Made by a program: the position numbers and the translations under genes. A DNA stretch of 64,000 nucleotides from Pyropia yezoensis. Lineage: Eukaryota; Rhodophyta; Bangiophyceae; Bangiales; Bangiaceae. Positions 54,201-64,000 of the stretch are shown here, in pieces. The stretch's first letter is position 1. Each line of letters opens with the position of its first letter. The stretch spans positions 25,270,020-25,334,019 of the forward strand of contig CM020620.1 of NCBI GenBank assembly GCA_009829735.1, written 5' to 3'. The notes beneath the pieces were generated by a model that did not search any database, was not told the origin of the DNA, and saw only the letters and a list, made by a program, of their open reading frames with translations.

Positions 54201-54486
54201 GGTCACGTGCCCTGCGACGCAACGCCGGCCGCCTCGCCAAGGCAAAGACGCCAGCGGACCGGGTGCCGCACAGGGACGCGCGGCCCGTCTGGTTGTTCCA
54301 GCCATAAGGATGGGAGGGTGTCAGCATAAAAGCGGCGCCGACTGCACGTTGGCCCCGTGAGGGGCCACTTATGCCGAAGTGACCGCCCATGGACAGTCCA
54401 CCGCAGCGGTCCATCGTCACCCGGAGCGAGGAGCCTCCCACCAACGATATTGCCACGTTGTTCAGATGGTAGCCGCCCTCGACCAT
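51220..54486 (-). CDS. Crinkler/RHS-like NTPase with a possible C-terminal nuclease fold
   Basis: This single uninterrupted ORF has 1088 codons from ATG 54486 (GACCATGG context); the frame is open to 54612 but has no earlier ATG. A Walker A motif (SPGMGKTHF, K368) follows a helical N-terminal half, and a Walker B-like strand (TIVAIEEL, E498/E499) lies about 130 residues on. That layout and length resemble the P-loop NTPases of Crinkler-RHS-type proteins. Near the C-terminus FDSIKF (D951), then VAVCKSAK (K975/K978), looks like the D...(x)xK core of restriction-endonuclease-fold nucleases seen in that group. No signal peptide is evident, so it is probably a resident intracellular protein. The family call is from architecture only; an unrelated STAND-like or AAA-type ATPase is the alternative. 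Confidence 0.5.
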   Translation of the reverse strand: MVEGGYHLNNVAISLVGGSSLRVTMDRCGGLSMGGHFGISGPSRGQRAVGAAFMLTPSHPYGWNNQTGRASLCGTRSAGVFALARRPALRRRARDPPRPDWRRAAPGSPTTVPSPFMSMEGVGGTGLELPAMYAEQPDEPALTDFWTQTVKVMDRIDESAQVLKEEIEAGGCSSASRSQDELNSLDAYNTMAIDDVYAETAVLLNQCSSLLSLPLPAMNLVLLWRRTLLQKRRGLERHALSARSRVAPGKCSLEMRQRLAPTFAFVEAFCKHLQVYYASLDAVAAQLQELFAASYPVAAMLRKQDALLSAGRQRSASSVLATFPVREEDLAIPRDVELVQTCAHLSRLARLKGTRAAWYLVSSPGMGKTHFLEDLSVVLGALSDIRYAEAAARANLASWENTVSDLEDTRVCFVSFNGASLWGAWDEKFVKDVAAHPNKAFLPLYARLLWCLRCAERDWDWFVTQVHKLLTVNSSLVDTIIAEAMLALCEKPTIVAIEELNKVTPFQVPSIETSPAELECGLTSTDPTTSPVSPPATADATPTASLMSVYRHEMCTWTRLESVTVLLTAPFPGLVLAEVRKLMSKNQSAALDTEVAELLRAAPANMEMQSLMLTSLSSRRKGSPYFLLPAAKIGFLDVDEIADVYFLPIFRDAVVIRTSHAWRSSFQQPSNLSARAFARLSCGHPRSAALLLLNLRGVFTSCSVWSSVVKPAGVLLSQNLSLSKLLSDLLVVPAVLLAALHNCTLDSEQPLVLGINVPGLTFKSWDDVVSYNVLVGAVQATDGRFENPCMPPLFLVALMAQWKSAPSIEADATATEFLRLKGVFDALSEMLDAADKGGAASRVWELVSLYADVALTRLRAAAPAWTTSSPGVSLPHDYRSITLMQLYPGSTAIYSAGERPLLDKVLLDAVPHAVMVNDSESTNTVLAILERDAVELASTVFKCAPEHAGFDSIKFLRRSGSAGKVRKEDLVAVCKSAKVTGNARSYLNLNGHVRKSLQLMEKVFGKWWDQWKGRVVLVVESNHKIAGKPTRRLTKEEGNMVIVIGVNEHQAVYGRTLSGLMGDGPSLYDAKVLPRRRASVAPREVRRR

Positions 54487-54916
54487 GGTCACTTCGACGA
54501 ACGGGCAGGGGCGGTCACACCTAGGGCTCGGCAACAGCACCAACGGACGACGCAGCACACGAGAAAGCGCTAGAGCACCTGAAATAGGATGCGGACGGGT
54601 AGGCGGTGGCAAGAGAGGTAGGACAGACGAAAAAAGAAGACGGACAGCTGCGCGTGCGCTTGAGCCACTCGATAAGGCTGGTTGCAGGAGAATAATGAGA
54701 GATAGTAGGAAAGCTCACAGCACATCACAGCGAATCGCTCACTCTTTCTGTAAGCCTACTTGCGAGGAATGAGAGCCACACGAAAATTTCCTGGCTTGCA
54801 GGAAGCCGGTGCTCACCGAAGATCAAATGTGGGCCAGTCCTGCACAGTACGTAGGTAGCGCTGGTCTCCTCCCTGCACAACCACCAGCACCACCACCGCA
54901 GTCCCCCCTTCCAACA

Positions 54917-55745
54917 CCAGCGCAGCGGGTCTTAAACCCTGTCCCTTACAGACGGCCTATTTGACGTGCAACGGCGTGCGCGGCCCGTTGCACGTGCACT
55001 GCAATGTGGCCCCAAGGGCCCAAGAACGTCCTTTTTCGCGTTTAAGCACTGCACGTTTGCCCCGCTACGCCCCCCCCCAGAAGGGGAAGCGCCGGCGAGA
55101 CCCCATTTTTCTTGAGGAGCATGAGAACGACCTTGTCGAGGTGTGCGTGAAGAGCGTTTTTCTCGCCGGCGCTTCCTTCGCCAATTATCGTCTTTTGTCA
55201 TCTGGAGCATGTCGTGAAAATCGTGCAATCGAGCATACATGGTTGCACGACTCGCGGCGACACGCCGCATAGAAACGAAAAACATGTTTGCAATATACAC
55301 CCCCCTGCACCAGATCCTGTGCAATCTAGCACGACCATGCAGCGATATGCGTGCAGGCCTGTGCAAAAGCTCATATTCTCTACAACGACGTGCTTCTTGA
55401 GAGCAACCCGCGCGCCCCATCTGCAGTGCGTACTCAGTGGCATGCCTCTGCTGGCCAGTGCAGCCGAGCGACTCTCTCTTTTCCGAGTTAAACGATCTCC
55501 AGTGCACGCTCTGTGCACGAACATGCACGCTGGGTGCCGGCTTCATGCAGCATCCGCCTCGCACCTGCAGCAATTTTCGATGCAAAATGCAGTGAATTGT
55601 GCACGTAAACAAGGGAAAACGTGCACCCTTGCACAAATTTGGGCCCCGTGCACACCCCTGCTCGGCCGTGCCAGCACGTGTTTACACGCCCAAACACGAA
55701 AAATCGCCTCGCGTAAGGGACAGGGTTCAAGACCCACTGCGCAGG
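54917..55745. mobile_element. 829-bp terminal-inverted-repeat element with TGCA-rich interior
   Basis: Arms at 54917-54949 and 55713-55745 are 33 bases with about three mismatches (shared core AACCCTGTCCCTTAC). Inside, a perfect 16-base inverted repeat (55085-55100 with 55161-55176, GGAAGCGCCGGCGAGA) forms a second hairpin, and TGCA/GTGCA/TGCAC words recur throughout. No transposase and no clear target duplication. It lies upstream of the NTPase gene and could be a MITE or foldback element. Confidence 0.6.
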
Positions 55746-56919
55746 GGCGGCCCTCTTCCCCCCGCCTCCACCCAGCGCGGCCAGTGGCGGCGGCGCCCGC
55801 GGGCGGCCTCCCGCTCCTGCTCGGACGTGTAGACGGGCGCGTCGTCGTTTTCGGCCGCTCGCGGCGGCGGCCAGACTGGCCCGCCGCCCCGACGCGGACG
55901 CCCGCGCGCGGGCGGTGGAGGCAGGCTTCTTGCCGCCGATGCCGCGCGGGGGGTTCCCGCCCAAACGCCGGGGGTGGCGGGCGCATGCCCGCGGTCGCGG
56001 CGGCGTCGGCGTCGCCTTCCTCCCTGCCCCCCCGCCCCGGCCGGGCGGCGGCGCGGTACCGCCGCGCCGCCGCGTCGGCGGCGGCCCAGTCGTGCTTCAG
56101 CTCCGCCGCCAGCGTTGGGTCCGCCCCCCCCACCAGCGCCCCCAAGGTGGACCGGTACGGGCGGAGGACGGCGGCAAGACAGTCGCACAGCGCGCCGCCC
56201 AGCGTCTACCGCACGCGCCGCAGCAGCCGCCGCTGCTCCACCAGCAGCGACAGGGTGTGGGTGTGGAGCTCTACAAGCGCGACGCGCGCCAGCAGCGCCG
56301 CATTAGTGCCCGCCTCGGCCAGGGCCCCGCCGTCCCCGTCGGCGGCGCCACCGCCGCCGCCACCACCACCACCACCGCTGGCAGCCGCAGCAGCAGCGGC
56401 AGCAGCCGCCGCCATTCTGGGCGCCTCGTTGTCGTCGCCCCCCCCCCCCCGCCCCCCACCCTCGGGAGGTGGCGCCCCCCCCCCAAATACGGGCGTGGCG
56501 TCGGTGAGCAGCTCGGGGCGGCGAGCAGCCCCAGCGCGTCGGCGAGGTCGCCCTCCATGCCCGCCGCGTCGAGGCGGAGGGCTCCCTGCACCTGCGGCGT
56601 CAGCACGTCCGTGCGCAGATGCATGGGCAAGGTGATATGCGGCTCGTCGGGGATGAGGCGCAGGAGGAAGGTGTACACCGCCGAGCGGGCGACGGGGGAG
56701 GCGGTGCGCACCGCGACCTCTTCCCGCTCCTGACCGGCGACGGTGGATGTGTTGAGGCCAGCGCGGAGGGCGCCCTGTACGCCGGCCGCCAACGCACGGC
56801 TGCTGCCCTGCGACGGCGGCTGGGTGCCGCCGTCGGGCGGGGAGGCAAAGAGGCCGCCGCTGCCGTCGACCGCACCCCCGGCGGCGCGGTGACCGTCGCC
56901 CCCCTCCCCTGCCGCCGAG

Positions 56920-56990
56920 GCGGCGTTGAAAAAAAAAACAGCGCGGCATTGAAAACATAAAACGCGGCGTTGAAAAAAAAAAAAACCGCC
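56920..56990. repeat. Three tandem GCGGCGTTGAAAA-type units with A runs
   Basis: Units start at 56920, 56943 and 56964 (GCGGCGTTG or GCGGCATTG followed by 4-13 A). On minus they translate as Phe/Asn-Ala repeats inside the Ala-rich gene. The A runs are atypical for this GC-rich gene and coincide with a reading-frame change. Confidence 0.75.
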
Positions 56991-58296
56991 TCCTCGAAGT
57001 AGAAGGTAAAGACGGCGGGCTCCTTGGGCACCAGCACCGAATCGACGTCCAGCTCCCGCACCAGCACCGGCACCACCGACCGGCTGAGGGTGTCGGCAAA
57101 AACGCCGCCGACGTGGCCGATGCTGTCGACGCCGGTGGCCGCGGGCGGTGCCGCGCCGGCAGCCGCGGTGGGGAGGTTGACGTCTGCAGCCGCCGACCCC
57201 ACCCCCACCGCCCCCGCTGCCGCCGTGACGGGCAGCAGTCCGGCGTCCCCCCCCCCCCCGCCCCCCCCCACGCGCATCGACGGCGCCGCACCGGTGCTGT
57301 CGGCAAGGCAAGAGCTGCCGAGGTCAACGGCCGCCGCCGCGCGCACGCCGCCACACCCCTGTCCGGCCCCAAAGCCGCAATCTCCAGTGTCACCTTTCGC
57401 GTCGACGAGGGGCGGAGGGCGGCGCCCCAGGTGACCGCCGCCGCCACCGCCGCATCGGCGGCGGCGCCGTCGGAGGCGCCGTCTGCGGCGGTGGCGGCGG
57501 CGGCGGCGCCGCCACCGCCACCACCAGAAGCGGCGGCAGACCGGGTGGCAAGAGCGGCCTCGGCGGCGCCCGCCAGGCGCTCCCCCGCTGAGCCGTCAAG
57601 CGGCGCCAGCGCCGCCACCGTTGCATAGATGGCCGCGTCCGGGACGGTGAGGGCGGCCAGGAGTGCTGTCCAGCCCTCCACCAGCCGCGCCCGCGACGCG
57701 GGGGAGAGACCGCCCGCCACCGCCGCCGCCACCGCCACCGCCGCGGGCGTCGGCGCGTCGACGGCGGCGGCCTTCAGGCCGGGGGCGTCGAGGGCGCGCC
57801 GAAGCGCGGGCGCCGTCGTCACAGAGACGGTGAAGCCCAGCAGGTGCCACGCGCCCGCCGCACCCGCCGCCGCCGCCGTGGCGGCAGCGGCGGTGGCGGG
57901 GGAACCGCCAGTACCACCCCTACCGGCGTGAAGCATGGCCGCTGATGGCGCAACGCCGGGGTGCGCCAAAGCCGCGTTCACCGCGCCCAGGACGAGCGCC
58001 AACAGGGGGTGGCCCCCGCCTTCACAAACGCCGCCGCCGCCGTCGACCTCGGCAATCGCCGTGGCGGCCAGGTCGGTGAGGGCCGCAACAGGGATAAAGG
58101 CGGCCAGCTTGGCCGCCACCGCCTGCACCGTCGTCGCCTCAGACCTCGCGACGGCGGGGGGGGCGGGAGCGGCGGCTAGGCGCGCGGCGGCCGTCACGGC
58201 GTGCGCCCCCAGCATCACCGCCGACGGGCCCAGCACGTCCATCGACGCGGCCGGGCTCAGCAGGGCCGACGCGGCCGCCGCTGCCGCATCGGCGGC

Positions 58297-58390
58297 GGCA
58301 GCGGCAGCGGCAGCGGCAGCGGCAGCGGCAGCGGCAGCGGCAGCGGCAGCGGCAGCGGCAGCGGCAGCGGCAGCGGCAGCGGCAGCGGCA
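58297..58390. repeat. (GGCAGC)n microsatellite
   Basis: A pure array of about 15 units, translated as poly-Ala on minus in the Ala-rich gene. Confidence 0.85.
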
Positions 58391-58626
58391 ACGGTAACGG
58401 CAGCGTCGGCGTCGGCAGCGTCGGGGTCGGCGGTTGAGGCGGGGGGAAAGAGGACGGGTGCCGTCGCAACGGGCATCAGCACCTGGGCGGCTGGGAGGGC
58501 GTCCGCGGGGTCGTACCGCCAGACGGCGCGGAGGAGGGACTCAAGTGTTGCCACCGCCTGGTGGCGAAGGTCCGAAAGGCGCCCACCGGCGTGGGCGGTA
58601 GGAGTGGCGGCGCCGTCGCCGTCCAA

Positions 58627-60678
58627 CGAGGGGGCGTCCCGCTGTCGCAGACCGCCGCCGCAACCGCCGCGCGCCTGTCACGGTCCCCTTTGCCATGGCC
58701 GTGACCGGTGCCGCTGTCGCCACCGCCAACGCCGTCCCCGCCGTCACCCAAAGCCGTCAACGACGCCGACGAGGAGCCGACGCCACCGGTGACACCCACC
58801 CCCGCGCCGTGACGGCAGCGACTGATCTAAAACACCAGCAGCGCCGCCGACAGCAGGTCCACCAGGGAGCCGACGACCACCTCGGCCGCCCTCGAGGATG
58901 CGCCCGACATGAGCAGCAGGGCGCCGAGGAAGGCGCCGACAGCGGCGGTGTCCGAAGACGCCGCGAGCAGCATGGCCACTGGCCGGTGGAGCAAAAGGTG
59001 TTGAAAAGGAAGGCCGCCTCACGCCAGACAGACTTGGGGGGAGGACGGGGTGGGGGGGGGGGAGAAGAAGAGAGGGGGGGGGGCCAGGGCGAGGAGAGAC
59101 AAACAGTACAACAGGGTATGGGGGGGGAACGGGGGGAAAGGAGGAGGTGGAGGAACCCCCCACACGTTGGGTGCCGCCCCTCGCAGCAAAAACGCGCGTC
59201 AGCCGCCAAGCAGGTCAGTCCAGTGCCACGTCAGGCGAGTAGCCGCGCCCGACGCCGCGCTCCATCTGAAACAACGCCACCCGCAGCGGCGGGGCGGCGC
59301 TGCCCGAGCGCCTTCCCCTCACCCTGACCGCAGCGCCAATCATCTACGTCTGGCACTGGCGCCCATCGGGGGAACTGCCTAACACACGGGCACCCATTGG
59401 CGCGGCGCAGCGCAGCGCCAACCCCGCCCCCCCCCCACCTCCCCTCACACCTCTCCCCACCAAGCTCGCCGAAGCCCCGCTGACCAGACCAGCGCAAAAA
59501 GCAGGAAAAACTTCTCCGTGCCCCCCACCAGCAGCACCAACTCCCCCGCGAGCGCATCTTGGGAAAGGACATCAGCATCCGCCGCATAGAGGGGATGAGG
59601 GCCGCGCGCTGCCGCGACGCTGCGGCGGCCAGGCGCCCCTTCAGCCCGGCGTTTCAAACTTCCCGCGGGTAAAAAACGCCGTAGGCGACGGCCGCAGCTG
59701 CGTCACCGCTGCCGCCGTGGCCGCCGCCGCCGTCGTAGCCACCGCTGTCGCCAAGCGCAACACTGCGCTGCCGTCAACGACTGCCGCTTCCAACTCCGCC
59801 ACCGCCGCTGCCACCCGCACTGTTGCTATCGGCGGCAGCGAAGTCCAGCACCGGCAACATCAGCTCCGCCCAACAGTCGCCATGGACACCATGGGCGCTC
59901 AATCACCCCCCAACTCCCCCCCCGGCGGTTACCCACGCCAGCCCTGCCTGGGAGAGGAGGTGCTCCACCGACCCCCGGTGGCGCGAGGCGCGAATGGCAG
60001 CGACAACATCCAGGCAGGGGACAGTCTCGGCGGCGGCGGCGGTTACACTGCCCAGGGAGATGCCACACGCGAGGAAGCCCGACAGCCGCTCCGTGGCGGC
60101 CGTGGCGGCGGCATTGGCCGCCCGCACACATCGGCGTGGTGGGGCGACGCCCCCAACTGTGACAAGCAGCGCCAGCAGCATAGCAAGGGCGGCGGCCAGC
60201 ACGTGCCGCCGAATTGCCCGCGGCAGCAGCGGCGACGTCACCCCCGTCGCTGCCGCCGCCGCCATCGCCGCCGGGCGCGCCGCCACTGCCGCAGCCGCCA
60301 CGCCCCTGGCGCGGAGGAGGCGGCGCGCCGTAGTCGACCGGGCGGCGGCGTCGGCCCGATGCGACCACCGAATGGGCACTGCCGCTTGCAGGGGCGCCTC
60401 CCCGCCAGAGTCAACCGCGTTGACCGCGGTGCTGCCGCCAGCAGCACCACCACCATGCCTGCCCCGACCGACGCGGCCGCGCAGGAGTGAGGCCTGCCCG
60501 GGCCACTGCCCCTTGAGTGGGGTGCCCAGGGAAGGGAGAGGCGGGGGAATTCTATCACAGGTGTGGGGCGGGGGGGGGGTGATGGCGAGGAGCGTGCCTC
60601 CCCCCGGGAGACAGCAAACGTCCACAGGCGGGCCGGTCGCCGCAGCCCGCCAGCGAGCCAGCTGTTGTGACGACTGGG
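58627..60678. other. GC-rich stretch, coding potential unresolved
   Basis: On minus the segment around 60260-59910 (RRHVLAAALAMLLALLVTVGG, then LSGFLACGISLGSVTAAAAE, then SVEHLLSQAGLAWVTAGGG) looks like genuine protein and could be an upstream exon of the Ala-rich gene or a separate one. Plus-strand frames there are Ala/Arg low complexity. No intron borders were established. Confidence 0.35.
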
Positions 60679-60804
60679 ATGTCCATCGATGATGGCGGTG
60701 CGGGCGGCACTGCTTTCTCATTCCTGGTGCTGCTGGTGCCGCAGTTTGTTGTCGCACTGGCCACGTGGCGCCACCTTAAGTCGTCTCTCACCCCCGCTGC
60801 GTAG
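60679..60804 (+). CDS. Small ORF with one membrane segment
   Basis: The ATG at 60679 (GGGATGTCC) opens 41 codons. It has an acidic start, then a strongly hydrophobic run FSFLVLLVPQFVVALATW and a short basic tail. It may be a single-pass micropeptide or, more likely, the first exon of a longer plus-strand membrane gene, because further hydrophobic runs occur in plus frames near 61250-61340, 61510-61610 and 61890-61950. No splice sites were confirmed. Confidence 0.3.
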   Translation: MSIDDGGAGGTAFSFLVLLVPQFVVALATWRHLKSSLTPAA

Positions 60805-62994
60805 CCGGCCCTCTCCATCTCAGGCCGTTGTACCCGAATTCGTCTTCCCACCCCTCACCCTCCCCAGCACTACACGCCGCTCGCCGTCGCCGCCGCCGCT
60901 GCCGCGACACGGTCTGGGGTGCCTCCCCGCTGCCACGGTAGCGGCGGGTGCGGTCGGCCCGCCGGCGGTGGACTCTCGCACCGTCCTAACCGTCTCCCAA
61001 GGGGGTGGCAACGCTGCGGCAGGTCACCCCCCCCCTTCTGCCTCTACCTCCACATGGGGGTGGTCAACACCCCCAACGCGCTCCCCCCCTTCCTCTCCCT
61101 ACATCCTCTTCTCCCGCTGGGCTCCCAGAACCGCCTCCGCCCCGAGACGCGAGCCGAGCACCTCACCAGCAGTACCGACGACACGGCTGCTACTGCCGAT
61201 GTGCTTGCCGTGACGCGTGATTCCCGGTCCACAGCGGTGGCCGCGACAGCATCGGTGGCCACTGCCGTGGCTGTGCCAGGGCTACTTCTTGCCGCCGTTA
61301 CGGCGGCCGCCGCGCTGTCGGACGACACGCCCGCCACAGCAGCAACGGCCATCTGCGCTCCGGCGGCGCTGTCCTTCTTTTCGGCTTCTGAAGGGGTGTG
61401 CGGCAGCCAGGCGTCGACGGCGCCGCCCCCAGCCTCCCACCGTGGGCGCTTCCCCACACTCCTAGGATAGCTCAACTCTACCTTTCTATTCCCGCATAGC
61501 AGTTGGCGGCGGCCGCCGCTGCCGGTGCGGTAGCCGGTCTCGTTGCGTCCGTGGTGGGCCTGCTGCTCCGCCTTCGCAAGGCGGCCTATGACCTGGCGCT
61601 AGGGGTGCTGGGGGGGGGTAGCCACCACGCTGGTCGCGGCGGTTTCCTCGGCTGCGATGCGCGTGAGCGCATAGGTGGCACCTCTGCTGGCAGTGCCGTG
61701 TGGATGGGGCAGGTCCGTCATGGCCGTCGCTGCCGTCGTTCCCTACGCCCTTCCAACGGCCGCTGCATTTGTTGATAACCAGCTGCTCCTTCAGTGTCCG
61801 TCGCATTCGCCGTGATTGCTGCCGCCGCCCGGTCTGCGGGCCTTGTCCGGGGTGGCATCGACCCGGGTCGGGCCACCGGCCGTCACACACACCATCGCCT
61901 GGCTGCTGCTGGCATGCACCGCCATTGTGTGGGCAGCGGCGGCAGCAGCGGGTTGTCGAGCCGCCTGCAGCCCTGCCTCGTCGCGACCAACGAGCTGCTC
62001 ATCGGCCGGCACCAGACTTGCTGGGCATGCGGCGGTCGAGGCCGTGAGCTTTGTGTGCGGATGCACCCCCGACGGCGCGCGGCGGCCGCCGTCGCGGCGG
62101 TCCGTCAGCAGGCGGGCAGTTAGTCGCGGTTGTGGGGGCGACGGCTGCGGCCGCCGCCGCCGTGTTGGCGATAGGTGGTTAGCGACAATATGTCGACGGC
62201 AGGAGGGGGACCGCACGGTGCTGGCTGCGATGGAGACCGCACGGTGCTGGCTCCGATAGGCGGGCGGTTGGGGACGGAGTTGGCCGGGAGTGGCGCCGTT
62301 ATGGCAGCGCGTGATGGGATGAGGGGATGGCGCTCTTTCCTGCCTCTATCATTGCGCAGTGGACTGAAGGTAGATTCCATATAGCTAGGCCGGTCAGAGA
62401 AGCGGCATAGAACTGTCGCTAATGATCGTATCGAGCTGAAACTTCGCCACAGTGCTCCTTGGTGTGTCTCGGGACTGTGCTGCTAAAGATGGCTCTTAAA
62501 AATGTTGAAAATGCCATGAAGCGCTAGTATGGCAGCCGTATTGCGCTTCGTGTGTTTCTTCTCGTTGCAGCGGCTCGGAATACGGTCATCCGCCTCCCCA
62601 GTCGCATGACATTGAGAACGTCATGACAGTCACAGGGGGGCTACTAAATCAATGGCATGCGCGACTTCTTAGATTCGAATAGGGGGGGGCGGGGGGGGGG
62701 GGCGGGATCTCGCGGCTGTCGGGGGGGGGGAGGGGGCGGGGGCGGGGGGGATGGGGGTGCACCTGCGGGGATCTGTGGCGGGGACGGAAATAGTGGGGGG
62801 GCGCAACACCTGTGGCGCCCTGCTGCCATGGTGAGGGGTGGGAGGTGGCTACCAGTGGGCGTCCGTGGCAGAGCAGGGGGTTGGGGAGATAACCCCCGTG
62901 GCTTTGCTGAGCATGAATGTGGGAGCGTGCCTGCACAGAGTGGTATAGGGGGGGGGGGCGAGGGAACGGCGTGACAAGCGAAAATGAGAAGACA
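60805..62994. other. Possible exons of a membrane protein, then non-coding
   Basis: Plus frames carry Ala/Val/Leu-rich runs (61503-61640: GAVAGLVASVVGLLLRLRKA; 61885-61960: THTIAWLLLACTAIVW). They are separated by sequence with stops, as exons might be. From 62390 to 62650 the sequence is less GC-rich with nothing recognised; 62680-62780 is G-rich low complexity. CAGTCACAGGGGGG at 62627-62640 has the CAGT start common to Tc1/mariner ends but is not paired here. Confidence 0.3.
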
Positions 62995-63022
62995 CTACCG
63001 GAAACCTCTATCAGCCCTTCTC

Positions 63023-64000
63023 CTAGTCCGCCAATCCCTCCGAGCCTTCATCACTGGCCTCCCCATCCCCACACTCGGAACCCTCCGAAACGGAGTTGAC
63101 ATCGTCCGCCTCCAAACTCTGAAGCTCCCGCTGATCCCCCTCAAGCTCCCCTTCCACCGCATCCCTAGCGGCAGCCAGACCGCGATAGAAGTCCTCCATC
63201 TTGACTGCGTGGTCCTCGTACTTAGACCCCACCTCTGGCGTGATCTTATTGAACTCCTTCTCCACAAGCTCTCTCAGTGACGACAGTGTAAAGCTCGTGT
63301 TGCCGCGCTTCAGGACCATCTTCACTGTCCTCCACACCATCTCAACCGGGTTAAGATCGGGGTGGGCTACGGGAAAGATGAGCACAGAAACTCCAAACTT
63401 AGCCGCCAGTTCCTGAACCATAAAAAGTGGAGTAGGCTTCTTGGCGTCCGCAACAGCCTTCAGCTTTGGTCCGAGACTGCTGCCAGCTCGCTTCCCAATC
63501 CGCCGGTACAACATGGTGGGAAACCAGCCACTCCGCCAATTCGGCCTTTTGCAGTTTGCAGCCCGCCGGGGTAGTCTCAGGAGTACGGACGAGGTGGTAG
63601 GGGGCCCGGTCGACGACCGAAACTCCGCCAGAGATCTTCGGGAATACGGCCTCCTCGAGCCAGTTCAGCCAGACGTCGGAGCACACTTCCTCGTGCTAGT
63701 CCCCCTTTCCTTTCTTCCCACCGAATACGAGCGCCGCATCCTGCACCAGGCCGGTCTCTCGTGAGCCCACGTGGGCAACAATCAACCGCCCACCCTTTCC
63801 CGATGGGACTGGCATACGGGTCCGCAGGGTCCCGTCTGTCCAGCTTCTGTAAACAGACATATTCTTGTTCTCACACGTTTCGTCAGTGTAGTAGATGGTA
63901 CGGCCGCTCTCCCGGTACTGATTAATCGTGGCGAGGTAGGAGTCTCGCTGGGCGACGATTGAGGGCTTTTCACGGGCCACGTCGTAGTGACTGGGGCCAC
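63023..64000 (-). pseudogene. Tc1/mariner-like (DDE_3-type) transposase, running off the window
   Basis: Read on minus from the edge: IYYTDET holds the first catalytic Asp, GVSVVDRAPYH the second block (relatives have Asn-like residues where Arg stands here), and HPDLNPVEMVW the third with its Glu. An acidic Ser/Glu/Asp-rich C-terminus ends at about 63023. In-frame TAG at 63696-63698 replaces the Tyr of a DYH motif, and a frame change near 63490-63510 separates the second and third blocks. The N-terminal DNA-binding part is outside the window. It is a decayed copy, and its downstream terminal repeat was not confirmed. Confidence 0.7.

Larger units (their letters stand above)
56206..58626 (-). 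pseudogene. Ala-rich hypothetical protein, frame broken at homopolymers
   Basis: Read on minus, protein-like sequence starts in one frame (LRHQAVATLESLLRAVWRYD, then a long Ala run, then LSPASRARLVEGWTALLAAL). It shifts to a second frame near 57.35 kb (TLSRSVVPVLVRELDVDSVL), to a third after the A runs at 56930-57000 (VARSAVYTFLLRLIPDEPHI) and back to the first near 56.45 kb (ALLARVALVELHTHTLSLLV). The changes fall at or near long C/G or A runs, so a single gene with homopolymer length errors is likely; true decay is the alternative. Alternating helices suggest a HEAT-like fold, which is only an impression. A clear start was not found. Confidence 0.4.

Noticed and set aside
62627..62640. CAGTCACAGGGGGG as the Tc1 terminal repeat
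   Set aside because: No flanking TA was seen and the partner end is outside the window, so it cannot be supported.
1..64000. Bacterial genome with operons
   Set aside because: Chromoviruses, pogo, PIF and Tc1 elements and microsatellites are eukaryotic; no operon-like spacing or ribosome-binding sites.

Overview
The window looks like a GC-rich eukaryotic nuclear locus, not a bacterial one. It holds chromodomain-bearing Ty3/Gypsy retroelements, cut-and-paste DNA transposons with degenerate copies, long G, C and (GGTGGC)n tracts, and a few large intron-poor candidate host genes. Base composition, intron-poor coding and Ala/Gly/Pro-rich proteins suggest an alga, perhaps a bangiophyte red alga. 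That is inference with modest confidence; no marker gene in the window fixes the taxon.

Layout. From 1 to about 39.2 kb there is a nest of LTR retrotransposons that can be unpicked from LTR ends (TG...CA), primer-binding sites (PBS), polypurine tracts (PPT) and target-site duplications (TSD). Element F (plus strand) is the oldest host. Element 1 (858-10708) sits in F gag. Element A (12562-20906, pol on minus) sits in the F protease region. Element C (20907-26431 plus 35764-37197, pol on minus) sits in A pol. Element B (26432-35758, pol on minus) sits in C RNase H, with a perfect 5-bp TSD and 99% identical LTRs. A pogo/Tigger-like DNA transposon (16343-19829) sits in A integrase with a TA duplication, and B supplies the matching empty site. 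At 37198 the C fragment abuts an inverted fragment, E, of the A/B family. The outer LTR of E cuts a PIF/Harbinger-like transposase.

Elements 1, A, B, C and E share an unusual plan. gag-pol (gag, protease, RT, RNase H, integrase, terminal chromodomain) runs one way. A further long ORF (here aORF) lies on the opposite strand, between the end of pol and the PPT/3' LTR, so pol and aORF converge tail to tail. In the A/B/E family the aORF has a conserved 350-400-residue body and an Arg/Ser-rich tail. This recurring antisense gene is the most interesting system in the window.

From 39.7 to 50 kb the sequence is mostly low complexity. The plus strand is G-rich at 41.5-43 kb and C-rich at 43.5-49 kb, with a 32-base G run and a 32-base C run, and a 28-bp perfect inverted repeat flanks the zone at 40444 and 45696. 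A 653-bp inverted-repeat element lies at 45990-46642. Candidate host genes are a SAM-like ORF (49878-50405, minus), a large Crinkler/RHS-like NTPase gene (51220-54486, minus) and an Ala-rich gene broken at homopolymers (56206-58626, minus). Another terminal-inverted-repeat element lies at 54917-55745. The right edge carries a decayed Tc1/mariner-like transposase running off the window. No tRNA, rRNA or CRISPR array was recognised.
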